Shown: positions 10,501-18,488 of the stretch, in pieces
Layout of the letters: every line of letters starts with the position of its first letter
How positions within the stretch are numbered: position 1 is the stretch's first letter
Assembly (NCBI GenBank): GCA_964402995.1
Contig: CAYOEA010000009.1
Span: 1-64,000 of the forward strand
Direction: 5' to 3'
Origin: GCA-2686295 sp964402995
Lineage (GTDB): Archaea > Nanobdellota > Nanobdellia > Woesearchaeales > GCA-2686295
Length of the DNA: 64,000 bases
Made by a program: the position numbers and the translations under genes
The notes under the pieces: model-generated
The model's database searches: none
What the model was told of the DNA's origin: nothing
The model's input: the letters and a program-made list of their open reading frames with translations, nothing else

Positions 10501-11008
10501 CACTTATTCCTGCAATCTCTTCAATTATTCCTCTTCGCTCAACAGTAGACATTTCAACTAATTGAGTAATGTCTCCTTGCAGAATTATATTATATCCATT
10601 TGGATCAACGTTTGCAGCACCTAATACTTCAAGTATTTGTTGTCTTGTTCGGACTTCATCATTGATTAAGTATTTTGATTGACCTGAAGGTCTTATTCTT
10701 CTAGATAGTTTTAGTACAGGTTCTTTTACTGGAAATATTTTTTTAGAATTGTCAAATGTGATTGATACTTCTGCATCTTTTGCAGGATTTTTTGATTTTC
10801 CACCATTATAGATTAGATTAGCAGTTTTTTCTGCACGTAGTGATTTTGCTGATGATTTTCCTAATACAAAACAAATTGCATCTAGTACATTGCTTTTTCC
10901 AGAACCATTTGGACCAAGGATAACATTAAATTTATCACCGAGCGGAATTTCGGTTTTATTTGCGAAGGATTTAAACCCCTTCATCTCAAGCTTTAATATC
11001 TTGGTCAT
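7517..11008 (-). CDS. smc: SMC chromosome segregation ATPase
   Basis: A 1163-residue SMC protein of normal length. Walker A GPNGSGKS at residues 32-39, two long coiled coils, a hinge around the middle (SPITGVHGQVSQLGSV onward, with GNRIRSIVVE), the signature LSGGEKTMTALAF near residue 1070 and Walker B FYVLDEVDAALD near 1100. It organises and compacts the chromosome, normally with ScpA/B-type kleisin partners that are not in this window. The minus-strand run is RNase HII, RNase HIII, then smc and dcd. Confidence 0.95.
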   Translation of the reverse strand: MTKILKLEMKGFKSFANKTEIPLGDKFNVILGPNGSGKSNVLDAICFVLGKSSAKSLRAEKTANLIYNGGKSKNPAKDAEVSITFDNSKKIFPVKEPVLKLSRRIRPSGQSKYLINDEVRTRQQILEVLGAANVDPNGYNIILQGDITQLVEMSTVERRGIIEEIAGISVYENKKEKALRELNRVEEKLNEAEIILAERKGFIRELKKEKTQAEKFKELDTNIKRNRATLLNTQIVTKKTKQSDYDKIISTSKDKIEKLQTTYDELKVKVIKNREEISKINAEVESKGEKEQVELNRDIEKIKVEFALNKQRLETIKQELDKISIRKTELEEGKTELQRKITAVEKNKKDAVRMTGTKESEFAKLELKLTEFKTKHDIGNAQELDGRIEEIDTRAEEIQVEINDLRETQQNLFREKDKYEIILQNIDGKIDKVLSVEQENKSGIQKLKEDKKAFTKTTEELNSVCEEDTSISVQLDTARSKLLSRKEELSRFNIQSAGHREQAAGDRAANAILKSPITGVHGQVSQLGSVSSDYSLALGIAAGNRIRSIVVETDGVASECIRTLREKRLGTATFLPLNRLHAPMIRSDLRAMKGRGVIGLALDLVKYDAKYQKVFQYVFGNTVVVEDLEVARKLGIGGFRMVTKAGDLVETSGAMQGGYRSKVPGLGFAEKEATEKISILESEIADFQSVIDRLDAKQREHETLAAQLRTQKAELEAEIIKAEKTLHIESGDLDADKEEKKKIKTEIKELEVKTDDTTALIQQKNVELAKLKMEKQSFREKINAIRNPRLLAEINTFDQKREELKEDIAELKGELRNANSELNTILLPEMENINKILDQQLGKEKADFDSEKKTLESTIKEQTKELADKEKKQKIFYSQYKGLFEKRSKFEKEISDNENKMNNKMDELRLTENKSNIVSIERARIVGELEGLEEEYKQFKEVALFRNKPEDEIKLEIKQFERMVSELGAVNMKALELYEKAQTEFEALNTKKESLTTEREDILVMINEIDSKKRELFMKTYEVIDKNFQKIFATLSTKGKAYINLEDRKDPFKGGVEIKVKLSTKKFMDIRSLSGGEKTMTALAFLFAVQEHEPASFYVLDEVDAALDKKNSEKLAELVLAYSKRAQYIMISHNDGVITTADSLFGVSMDQAHGVSKVTSLKI

Positions 11009-11104
11009 GTTATCTCTAAACTATCCTCTTTTTTGTAATAAATGTTCAATACGTATTTATTATATAAATATTACTAAAATGTGAAGCTAAATTCAACAAA
11101 AATC

Positions 11105-11953
11105 TTAGCTAAAAAAGCGTTCAACATTAGAAAATCTTATTTTTACGTAATCTTTTGCTAAAAGTCCGCTATTTTTTAGAGTCTCTAAAGCCCCCATTAC
11201 ATGCGTACTTCCTTTTGGTATTCTAAACCCTGCGCTTCGACTTAATTCATCTAATTGTTTTAATCCTTCTGCACGTGCTATTATTGAGGCCGCTGCAACT
11301 TCAACATAACTACTCTCTGCTTTTGTTTCAGCTATATCTCCAACTCTACATCCTGGGTATAAGTCAACTACGTGAATTGAAATCTCAGTTTTCAACTTTA
11401 CATTTACTTGTCTGTGAAGCTTATCCAATAGTCGAGTCACATTATCCACTTTTGTTAGCTCATTATACTCATAAGGCTTTAAGGAAACTACATAATAATT
11501 ATTCGGGAAAGTTTTAACAAGACGCTGCGCAAGTATCATAATTGATGCATCTTCAAAAGTTTTTGAATCACCAACGCCCATATTTTCGAGCTGCTCCCTT
11601 TCAGAACTGTTTGCTCTAAATCCTGCGACGACTATTCCTCCAAATGTATCTCCTTTTAGTGTTTCATCGCTTCCAACTATTTCTTCTGCAAGTGGTTCAA
11701 GTCTTGTTTGCTCATCTGCCGATTTAGTAAATTTAGAATTAGAAGTGGATTTTGAAACTTTTTGTTTTGCTTCTAATCCAAGAAATATCCTAACATCATT
11801 TGCAATCTCTGATTTCCCTTGAACCAATATTTTTCCTGTTTGATATAGAATTACGGTACATGGTCCTTGCATTCTTGCAATTTCATATTGTTTTGGACTT
11901 ACAAAATTAAAGCCTTTAGCTTCTAATTTCTTTAGATTATCAATGTCTACCAA
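11105..11953 (-). CDS. rnhC: Ribonuclease HIII
   Basis: A 282-residue RNase HIII. The N-terminal TBP-like substrate-binding domain (about 1-85) includes ILYQTGKILVQG, a hallmark of HIII. The RNase H fold follows: GSDETLKGDTFGG with Asp96 and Glu97, GDSK, VVDLYPG with Asp197 and TKAES with Glu213, giving the D-E-D-E set of HIII. In the first motif the usual GSDEVGTGD is altered to GSDETLKGD. The enzyme cuts RNA in RNA/DNA hybrids. Start is TTG at 11953, three bases after the RNase HII stop, with a GGTGAG ribosome site inside the end of rnhB. HIII is mainly bacterial and rare in archaea. Confidence 0.85.
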   Translation of the reverse strand: MVDIDNLKKLEAKGFNFVSPKQYEIARMQGPCTVILYQTGKILVQGKSEIANDVRIFLGLEAKQKVSKSTSNSKFTKSADEQTRLEPLAEEIVGSDETLKGDTFGGIVVAGFRANSSEREQLENMGVGDSKTFEDASIMILAQRLVKTFPNNYYVVSLKPYEYNELTKVDNVTRLLDKLHRQVNVKLKTEISIHVVDLYPGCRVGDIAETKAESSYVEVAAASIIARAEGLKQLDELSRSAGFRIPKGSTHVMGALETLKNSGLLAKDYVKIRFSNVERFFS

Positions 11954-11956
11954 TTT

Positions 11957-12613
11957 TTAAAACTCACCTAAACGTTTCTGAGCAGCTTCTTTTTTCTTAT
12001 TCTGCCAAGTCTCCCATGATTTTCTAAAATATTTTGAGAATTCAGTTTTATTCCAATATTTAGCTACAAATTTTTGAGTTATTGGATCTGATGCGTATCC
12101 TGAGCCAACTTCTTTTTTAATTGCTTTACGCATTTTCTCCATTTCTCTATCTCGAATAACTTTTGCAATTATACTTGCAGCACCAACTATTAAATAATTT
12201 AAATCAGCTTTATGTTCTACTATTATTTCAGTCTTTTTTCGACCAAGTCTTTTCTTAATATAATCAGAATAACTCTTCAAATTTCTACTTGGACAATCAA
12301 GTATTGCCTTATCAGGTTTTGCGGTCTTTACAAGCGCAGCTGTAGTTCTAGCTTCTATCCAATTCAAATTATCGGTCTTTGAATTTAATGCATCATCAAC
12401 TTCACCAGGCGTCACAATTACATAATCAACTTTACATAATTCTTTAACTATAGGAAATAATTCTTCTCGCTTTTTCTTAGAAAGTAACTTAGAATCTTTT
12501 ACACCTATTGCATGTAGTTTAAATTCATCTTCTTTTTTGATGCTTGCAATAGCCATTACTAATGGACCTAAAACAGGTCCTCTGCCAGCTTCATCTACTC
12601 CTGCAATAATCAT
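11957..12613 (-). CDS. rnhB: Ribonuclease HII
   Basis: A 218-residue archaeal-type RNase HII. Motifs: GVDEAGRGPVLGPLVMA (Asp7, Glu8), AILDCPSRN (Asp106) and EHKADLNYLIVGAASIIAK (Asp137), the complete D-E-D-D active site. It removes ribonucleotides and RNA primers from DNA. It lies three bases upstream of rnhC and is almost certainly cotranscribed with it. Confidence 0.93.
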   Translation of the reverse strand: MIIAGVDEAGRGPVLGPLVMAIASIKKEDEFKLHAIGVKDSKLLSKKKREELFPIVKELCKVDYVIVTPGEVDDALNSKTDNLNWIEARTTAALVKTAKPDKAILDCPSRNLKSYSDYIKKRLGRKKTEIIVEHKADLNYLIVGAASIIAKVIRDREMEKMRKAIKKEVGSGYASDPITQKFVAKYWNKTEFSKYFRKSWETWQNKKKEAAQKRLGEF

Positions 12614-12693
12614 ATACTATTATTATTAGAAATGACATTTAAAAATCTTGCCTAAAAATAAAGAAAAATAAAAGAAAAATAAAAAAATTACAA

Positions 12694-13707
12694 CTACTTC
12701 CCTATCATATCAATAAGTTCTTCTTCACGCATTTCTAAACCTTTCTGATATAAATCATTCACAGTTGTACTCATAAAATTTAATGCTTTTCCTTGCATAT
12801 CCGAGAAAAAAATCGAACCTGAATTAATAGCCACGTTTGAAGAGGGATTCTTACCTGAAATAGAAGTCCAATCAGAACTTTCAGTGTATAAATTTCCAAT
12901 TTGAAACTCATCTTTATTTGAATCTCCAATAACTCCACTGAAATCAGCATCAGTTATTTTTATTTGACGATCATCAGCAATATTAAAAACTATATTATTC
13001 TTTTCTTGATCTTGATATAAATCATTGCCTAAGAATAATTCATCAGAAATTTGCGCATTTAAATCATCATAATAGTTATCAAAATGATCAGATATTTTAT
13101 TCAAAACTTCTTGATATTCCGCATTTTTTGATTGTAATTTCTCTTCAACAGCTTGCCAAACTTTAGGACTTGCAGTTTCTTGGAAAATTTCCACATATTC
13201 TCCACCATAATATCCATCATATCCTGTTTTATTATAAGTAGCATTAGTTATAGTTTCTCCTGTATAACTACCTTCACCCATCCCTATCCCTTCTGAATAA
13301 GAATCCCCAAGATCAACGATTGTAGAATCAATTCCAAAATCCTCAAATCTTTTCCATAACTGATTATCTAAAGAATCATTAGGGTTAAAAATCAAAATAC
13401 TCAATTTTTTTGTACCATCAGGATAATAAGTTTCAGATAATCTATATTTCAAACTACTTTCGCCAATAACTAAATCAAGAGAAAAATTCTTTGGTTCTAG
13501 TGGTTCAATTACAGGTTCAACAACTTCAAATTCAACATCTTCTACAACATCTGCAATTGTATCAATTGTTTCTTCTACAACTTGTTCTTGTCGATGAACT
13601 TTATTTTCAAGATTTGAGTGTCTTGACCCGCTATTTGAGCATGATGAGAAAACTGCAGTTGCAAGCAATGTTGTTGCTAACAATCCAATATATAATCCTT
13701 TTTTCAT
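12694..13707 (-). CDS. Putative secreted lipoprotein, function unknown
   Basis: About 337 residues. The N terminus has a basic start, a hydrophobic stretch (YIGLLATTLLATAVF) and a lipobox-like SSCS, so the mature protein probably begins with a lipid-modified Cys. An acidic linker rich in Glu/Val follows, then a soluble domain of no family I recognise. The ATG at 13705-13707 is preferred over the upstream in-frame GTG because that GTG is part of the AGGTGA ribosome-binding site. A palindrome lies upstream at 13741-13756. Confidence 0.6.
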   Translation of the reverse strand: MKKGLYIGLLATTLLATAVFSSCSNSGSRHSNLENKVHRQEQVVEETIDTIADVVEDVEFEVVEPVIEPLEPKNFSLDLVIGESSLKYRLSETYYPDGTKKLSILIFNPNDSLDNQLWKRFEDFGIDSTIVDLGDSYSEGIGMGEGSYTGETITNATYNKTGYDGYYGGEYVEIFQETASPKVWQAVEEKLQSKNAEYQEVLNKISDHFDNYYDDLNAQISDELFLGNDLYQDQEKNNIVFNIADDRQIKITDADFSGVIGDSNKDEFQIGNLYTESSDWTSISGKNPSSNVAINSGSIFFSDMQGKALNFMSTTVNDLYQKGLEMREEELIDMIGK

Positions 13708-13740
13708 TTGTTTCACCTATTTTTGTTAAATTTTATGTTT

Positions 13741-13756
13741 GTTACTAGTTAGTAAC
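13741..13756. promoter_or_regulatory. Palindromic operator candidate GTTACTAGTTAGTAAC
   Basis: Seven-base arms GTTACTA/TAGTAAC around a 2-base centre, in the divergent region between the lipoprotein gene (left) and the AbrB-PhoU gene (right). Its core TACTAGTTAGTA differs at one base from the core of the perfect 18-base palindrome at 24182-24199. A DNA-binding dimer is the likely reader; which protein is unknown. Confidence 0.5.
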
Positions 13757-13849
13757 TAACGAATAGGCTTAATATCTTTTTACTATTAATGATATGAAAG
13801 ATATGTTTTTTAGGAAATATTTAAATAAAACAAAACAATACAAAGTAAC

Positions 13850-14710
13850 ATGAGAAGAAAACTCATCAAACAAGGAAAAACTGGACTCACAATATATTTA
13901 CCTAAAAAATGGGTTGATGAGAAAGAATTAAACTCTGAAGATGAAGTAGATATTGAAATTACGAATGAAGGATTATTAATCAATCCAACCACTACAAAAA
14001 AAAGAAGTGAGATCACAATCCAAAATCCAGGAGATTCAGAAAGCATGATTAGAACAGTTCTTGTAAATGCATACAGATCAGGGTTTGATAAAATAATTAT
14101 CGAACATAAAAATGAAAAATTAATCCATTCAATTGTTCAAAAACACCTTTTAGGATTTGAAACATTCAAACAAAAAAACAATGAATTCTCAATTGAAAGT
14201 GTAGCAGAACCTAGCTTTGAAGAATTTGATCGCCTAGTAGAAAAAATATTATTCATTCTAATTGACATCATCAAAGAATTAGGGAATAACAATATTGTAG
14301 GCATTGAACAAATTCAAAAATACGATAATTTCCTAAAAAGAGCAATTAGCAAAAATATCCTTACAATCAAAACACCATTTCAATCTTGGAGTTTTTTAAG
14401 CAACCTTGTTCAAATAGGAAGGCAAGCACATCACCTACACAAATTCAAAGAAAAAGAATTTAGTTCAAAAGAAAAAGAGTTAATCAGCCTCATTGACAAA
14501 ATGATCCATTTAGTTCAAAAAGCATATCTAAAAAAAAACACAGACTCACTTCAAGAACTTCACGAAGTCATGAATAAAGAAATCTACAATATAGGTTTTA
14601 ATGCAATGAAAACAGAAAATCCAGTTAATGTTCATTATTTAATAACCATTGCAAGAAATATATATCTTTCAAATAGTGCGCTAATTGCAATTATTCAGTC
14701 GAACACATAA
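13850..14710 (+). CDS. AbrB-PhoU family regulator
   Basis: A 286-residue protein. Residues 1-45 form a SpoVT/AbrB-like swapped-hairpin DNA-binding domain (KLIKQGKTGLTIYLPKKWV), followed by a PhoU-like helical region. This fusion is the common archaeal phosphate-uptake regulator type. The start is leaderless: a TATA box (about 13815-13826, AATATTTAAATA) sits about 27 bases before the ATG. No phosphate transporter gene is nearby, so the target is open. Its 3' end overlaps the convergent gene by 20 bases. Confidence 0.7.
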   Translation: MRRKLIKQGKTGLTIYLPKKWVDEKELNSEDEVDIEITNEGLLINPTTTKKRSEITIQNPGDSESMIRTVLVNAYRSGFDKIIIEHKNEKLIHSIVQKHLLGFETFKQKNNEFSIESVAEPSFEEFDRLVEKILFILIDIIKELGNNNIVGIEQIQKYDNFLKRAISKNILTIKTPFQSWSFLSNLVQIGRQAHHLHKFKEKEFSSKEKELISLIDKMIHLVQKAYLKKNTDSLQELHEVMNKEIYNIGFNAMKTENPVNVHYLITIARNIYLSNSALIAIIQSNT

Positions 14711-16019
14711 CTTGATAATTCGCCTTTAAATTTTTATAATCTTTCCTAGCTAAAGAAAACAATTCAAAACTTTTTTGCATATCAGATTTTTCAGGAAGAA
14801 TATCCTCAACCATTTTCTGCACTAAAGAACCCATAATTTCTTTATATTGACTAGAAATAGAAGATAATACTTCATTATCTTCAGAAGATTTCAAAATATT
14901 ATTCACCCCAACGTCTGCTTGATGATATCTTGAAAGAATTTTATTAACATATTCAAAACGTTTAACGTCTGCAATCTGTTCAACAATACCTGAAGAAAAC
15001 TTTTTAGAAGAAACTGCATCTTCAATTAAATTTTTCTTGGACATTGCATTTTCATAATCATTAAACATTTGCATAATATTTCTAAGAACTCTACCTGATT
15101 GATAAGCTAAATTTAAAGATTGTTTTTCATCATCAGTTTTTGCAGTAGATAAATATAAATCCTTTTTCTTTATTTCAATTTCTCTAAAAACTTTCAGGTT
15201 TTCAGGTTTATTTAATTGCATCCAAAAATCATCAGACCCAATCATATAAGGTGTGTCTAAAAGCATATAATCATCAACAAAGCCAAGCTTTAAACTATTC
15301 AAATCAATTCTAGTATCACCTATAAAATTTTCAGCATAAGAATCCAAAGTCCATTTTGTTAAATGCGAACCATGTTTTTTTGCAGTGGATTCAAACAGTC
15401 CAATTAAGTAAACAAAGTCGGAAGGAAGTTCAAATTCAATTCCGGATGAATTTGCTTTTGAAACTAGTTTTGAGGATAAAGGAAAATCATTTTCTAAAAC
15501 AGAAGGAACACTCCCACTAAGATAAGAAGTTCCGCCATCAATTAAGAAATCTTCTTCTTGCGTAGTTAAAGCAGTTGCAATGATAGAAGGTAATTTTGCG
15601 CTTATTTTATTTGACATACTAAGTCCATGTTTAATTTTGTCAACTACACCATCAATAGTTTGATTAGATGAATACATTAATTCCTCACCCAAAGTTAAAC
15701 CATCAACAAAACTTTGTTTATTTGAAGTTGGAGATGTTTCTTCAATATCTACAAACTCAACACCCAAATCAGAATTCTCAGATAATTCTTTTAATGCTTT
15801 AGTTAATTTTACTTCAATCCCATTCACCATTTCTGATCGATTATCTTTAGAAAAACTTCCAGATTCTATTTCATAATTATAAGACCCATCTAATCCATGC
15901 ACTGAAAATAAAGTAGGATTCTTAGTCTTAACCATTCTATAAACTAGGTCAAGATGAGTATTCTTTGCCCCTTTAAATTCAGGCGTTACTCGCGTTTCAT
16001 ATCTTAAGTCGTTCCACAT
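14691..16019 (-). CDS. Conserved-looking protein of unknown function, 442 residues
   Basis: No recognised family. No signal peptide or membrane span is apparent. The sequence is acidic and mixed alpha/beta in the first half (QEEDFLIDGGTSYL) and strongly helical in the last third (from about residue 290). Overlaps the AbrB-PhoU gene tail to tail by 20 bases. Coding is supported by the long open frame and composition like that of its neighbours. Confidence 0.6.
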   Translation of the reverse strand: MWNDLRYETRVTPEFKGAKNTHLDLVYRMVKTKNPTLFSVHGLDGSYNYEIESGSFSKDNRSEMVNGIEVKLTKALKELSENSDLGVEFVDIEETSPTSNKQSFVDGLTLGEELMYSSNQTIDGVVDKIKHGLSMSNKISAKLPSIIATALTTQEEDFLIDGGTSYLSGSVPSVLENDFPLSSKLVSKANSSGIEFELPSDFVYLIGLFESTAKKHGSHLTKWTLDSYAENFIGDTRIDLNSLKLGFVDDYMLLDTPYMIGSDDFWMQLNKPENLKVFREIEIKKKDLYLSTAKTDDEKQSLNLAYQSGRVLRNIMQMFNDYENAMSKKNLIEDAVSSKKFSSGIVEQIADVKRFEYVNKILSRYHQADVGVNNILKSSEDNEVLSSISSQYKEIMGSLVQKMVEDILPEKSDMQKSFELFSLARKDYKNLKANYQVMCSTE

Positions 16020-16127
16020 CTAATAGAATATTGATTTTATAATATATAAATGTTTCGAAAAGTTACAACTTATCAGTGATAACATTAAGAATTCAACTTA
16101 AAAAAACAAAAAAACAAAAAAAATAAT

Positions 16128-17540
16128 TTAGTAACGATAATGATCCGACTTAAATGGACCGTTTTTAGGAACACCTAAATATTCAGACTGGTCGTCGGAT
16201 AACTCAGTCAATCTCACACCAAGCTGAGCCAAATGTAATCTTGCAACTTCCTCATCAAGTTCTTTAGGAAGCATATAAACACCAAGTTCATAATCTTTTT
16301 GCCAAAGTTCAATTTGAGCTAATACTTGATTTGTAAATGAATTACTCATTACAAAACTTGGATGTCCTGTTGCATTTCCTAAATTAACTAATCGTCCTCG
16401 AGAAAGTAAGATTATTCCATGTCCATCAGGGAAAATAAACCTATCAACTTGAGGTTTAATATTTTCTTCCACGATGCCTGGAAAATTCTCTAATTGTTCA
16501 ACTTGAATCTCATTATCAAAATGTCCAATATTACATACAATTGCGCCATCTTTCATTTTTTCCATGTGATCAATTTTAAGAATATCTTTATTACCAGTTG
16601 TAGTTACAAAAATATCAACATCAGATACAACATCTTCAGTTCTAAGCACCTCAAATCCTTCCATTGCAGCTTGTAAAGCGCAGATTGGGTCGATTTCAGT
16701 TACAATTACTCGCGCACCATAAGATTTCATACTACTTGCGCAACCTTTTCCAACATCACCATAACCACAAACTAAAACTTTTTTACCTGCAATCATAACA
16801 TCAGTTCCACGTTTAATTCCATCTGCAAGACTCTCACGACACCCATACAAATTATCGAATTTTGATTTTGTTACAGAATCATTCACATTAATTGCTGGAA
16901 ATAATAATTCGCCTTTTTCCATCATTTGATATAATCTATGAACTCCAGTTGTTGTTTCTTCACTTACACCTTTCATATCTTTTGCAACATTTGTCCAACA
17001 ATCATTTTTCTTTTCAAATACACGTTTTATTGCATTCATTAATTCCCTATAATCTTCAGCTTCAGAGCTATAATCAACATCAAGTAAACTTGGATCTTTT
17101 TCTACTTCGACTCCCTTGTGAATCATCATAGTTGCATCTCCACCGTCATCAACAATTAAGTTCGGACCTTTCCAATCACCAAAATCAAGTGCTTTCATAG
17201 TACACCACCAGTACTCAGATAAAGTTTCCCCTTTCCAAGCAAAAACAGGAACACCACTTTCAGCAATTGCAGCTGCTGCGTGATCTTGTGTTGAGTAAAT
17301 ATTACAACTACACCATCGAACATCCGCACCAAGTTTCACTAACGTTTTAATTAATACTGCAGTTTGAATTGTCATATGAAGCGAACCAGTAATTCTAACA
17401 TCTTTCAAAGGTTTTGTTTCACCAAACTTTTTCTGAAGTGCCATTAAACCCGGCATCTCTTTTTCTGCTATTGCAATTTCTTTTCTACCATAATCAGCCA
17501 ACTTGATGTCAGCAATTTTGTAATTTGAAGTTTCATCCAT
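16128..17540 (-). CDS. ahcY: S-adenosylhomocysteinase
   Basis: A 470-residue enzyme that splits S-adenosylhomocysteine into adenosine and homocysteine, relieving product inhibition of methyltransferases. The NAD-binding segment GYGDVGKGCASSMKSYGARV, SLHMTIQTAVL near the N terminus and the C-terminal KSDHYRY (Lys/Tyr tail that caps the NAD site) are all present. A GGTGA ribosome site precedes the ATG. A TATA-like box on this strand lies at about 17631-17646. The divergent Lrp-type gene and palindromes between them suggest shared control. Confidence 0.95.
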   Translation of the reverse strand: MDETSNYKIADIKLADYGRKEIAIAEKEMPGLMALQKKFGETKPLKDVRITGSLHMTIQTAVLIKTLVKLGADVRWCSCNIYSTQDHAAAAIAESGVPVFAWKGETLSEYWWCTMKALDFGDWKGPNLIVDDGGDATMMIHKGVEVEKDPSLLDVDYSSEAEDYRELMNAIKRVFEKKNDCWTNVAKDMKGVSEETTTGVHRLYQMMEKGELLFPAINVNDSVTKSKFDNLYGCRESLADGIKRGTDVMIAGKKVLVCGYGDVGKGCASSMKSYGARVIVTEIDPICALQAAMEGFEVLRTEDVVSDVDIFVTTTGNKDILKIDHMEKMKDGAIVCNIGHFDNEIQVEQLENFPGIVEENIKPQVDRFIFPDGHGIILLSRGRLVNLGNATGHPSFVMSNSFTNQVLAQIELWQKDYELGVYMLPKELDEEVARLHLAQLGVRLTELSDDQSEYLGVPKNGPFKSDHYRY

Positions 17541-17664
17541 TTATTTCACCATGTGTAATTTTTATGTATACCAAAGAAATTATGTTTTTGAATATACACT
17601 TATAATCACCTTCAATAAGCAAATTGTGGACTATTTATATATTTTTACCAGTAAAAACTATAAT

Positions 17665-17749
17665 TTGTCCATAAAAATTATGAATAGTTGGACAAAAAGC
17701 AAAAACTTTAAATAAAAATTAGACAATAATGATTATATCGTGATTATTG
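17665..17749. promoter_or_regulatory. Operator-like inverted repeats between ahcY and the Lrp gene
   Basis: Two dyads: TTGTCC (17665-17670) with GGACAA (17690-17695), centres about two DNA turns apart, and CAATAAT (17724-17730) with ATTATTG (17743-17749). Between them is a TATA-like TTTAAATAAAAA (about 17707-17718) for the rightward gene. Lrp/AsnC proteins usually bind such dyads at their own promoter, so autoregulation plus control of ahcY is plausible. Confidence 0.4.
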
Positions 17750-17766
17750 ACTCTCTGTAACTATTT

Positions 17767-18243
17767 TTGAATCCCCAAAAATTCAAATGCGATTCTTGCG
17801 GGGAGTCAATCATCCAACAACAAAAAATGGATCCAAAAGCAATCAAAATAATCGAGGCTCTTAAAAAAAACAGTAGAGCAAGTGTACGTGACATAGCAAA
17901 AGCTACAAACGTAAGACCAAGCACTGTTCATCAAAAAATTTCTAAATTAAAAGAAACTGGTGTTATTGAAAAATTCACAGTGAAACTAGATAATAAACTT
18001 GCAGAACAAAACTTTATAGTTTTCATGTTTGTATCAACAGAACAAGACTTACCACAAAATACATTCAAAGATCCTAGAATAAAAGAAGTCTTTGGAATCA
18101 CAGGAGAATACGATTTAGTTTTCAAATTAAAATTTAAAGATGTTGATGATTTTAACAATTTCATTCTGGATTTTAGAAAAAAAACAGGAATAAAAAAAAC
18201 AATAACAATGGTTGCAACTACAACAATAAAAGAAGAAATCTAA
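17767..18243 (+). CDS. Lrp/AsnC family transcriptional regulator
   Basis: Up to 158 residues. A winged-helix domain (DPKAIKIIEALKKNSRAS... then VRPSTVHQKISKLKETG) is followed by a C-terminal RAM ligand-binding domain (VFGITGEYDLVFKLKFKD). The frame from TTG 17767 adds about 20 residues with a CDSCGES pair before the first ATG at 17827; homologues usually begin at that ATG, so the start is uncertain (138 or 158 residues). Divergent from ahcY. Confidence 0.82.
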   Translation: MNPQKFKCDSCGESIIQQQKMDPKAIKIIEALKKNSRASVRDIAKATNVRPSTVHQKISKLKETGVIEKFTVKLDNKLAEQNFIVFMFVSTEQDLPQNTFKDPRIKEVFGITGEYDLVFKLKFKDVDDFNNFILDFRKKTGIKKTITMVATTTIKEEI

Positions 18244-18303
18244 AAGTAAAATTACAAATTTAATTCAAAAAATTCTAAATATTAATTAAAAATTTGAAAG
18301 AAA

Positions 18304-18378
18304 TAGCGAGGAGTGGATTTGAACCACCGACCTCCGGGTTATGAGCCCGACGGGCACTCCTGACTGCCCTACCCCGCT
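18304..18378 (-). tRNA. Initiator tRNA-Met (CAU)
   Basis: On the minus strand the cloverleaf is complete: acceptor AGCGGGG/CCTCGCT, D stem GGGC/GCCC, anticodon loop CTCATAA on a stem with three consecutive G:C pairs (GGG/CCC), T loop TTCAAAT, discriminator A. The three G:C pairs and the AGCGGGG start mark the archaeal initiator. No intron and no encoded CCA. Confidence 0.93.
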
Positions 18379-18488
18379 GTATTTGAGTATTTTAAAGGAA
18401 GAATAGACCATTTATAAAACTATCTACTCTTGTAGTCTATAAAACATAAAATAAAATATAAGAAAAAAAGATAAAAAAAAGTAAATTA

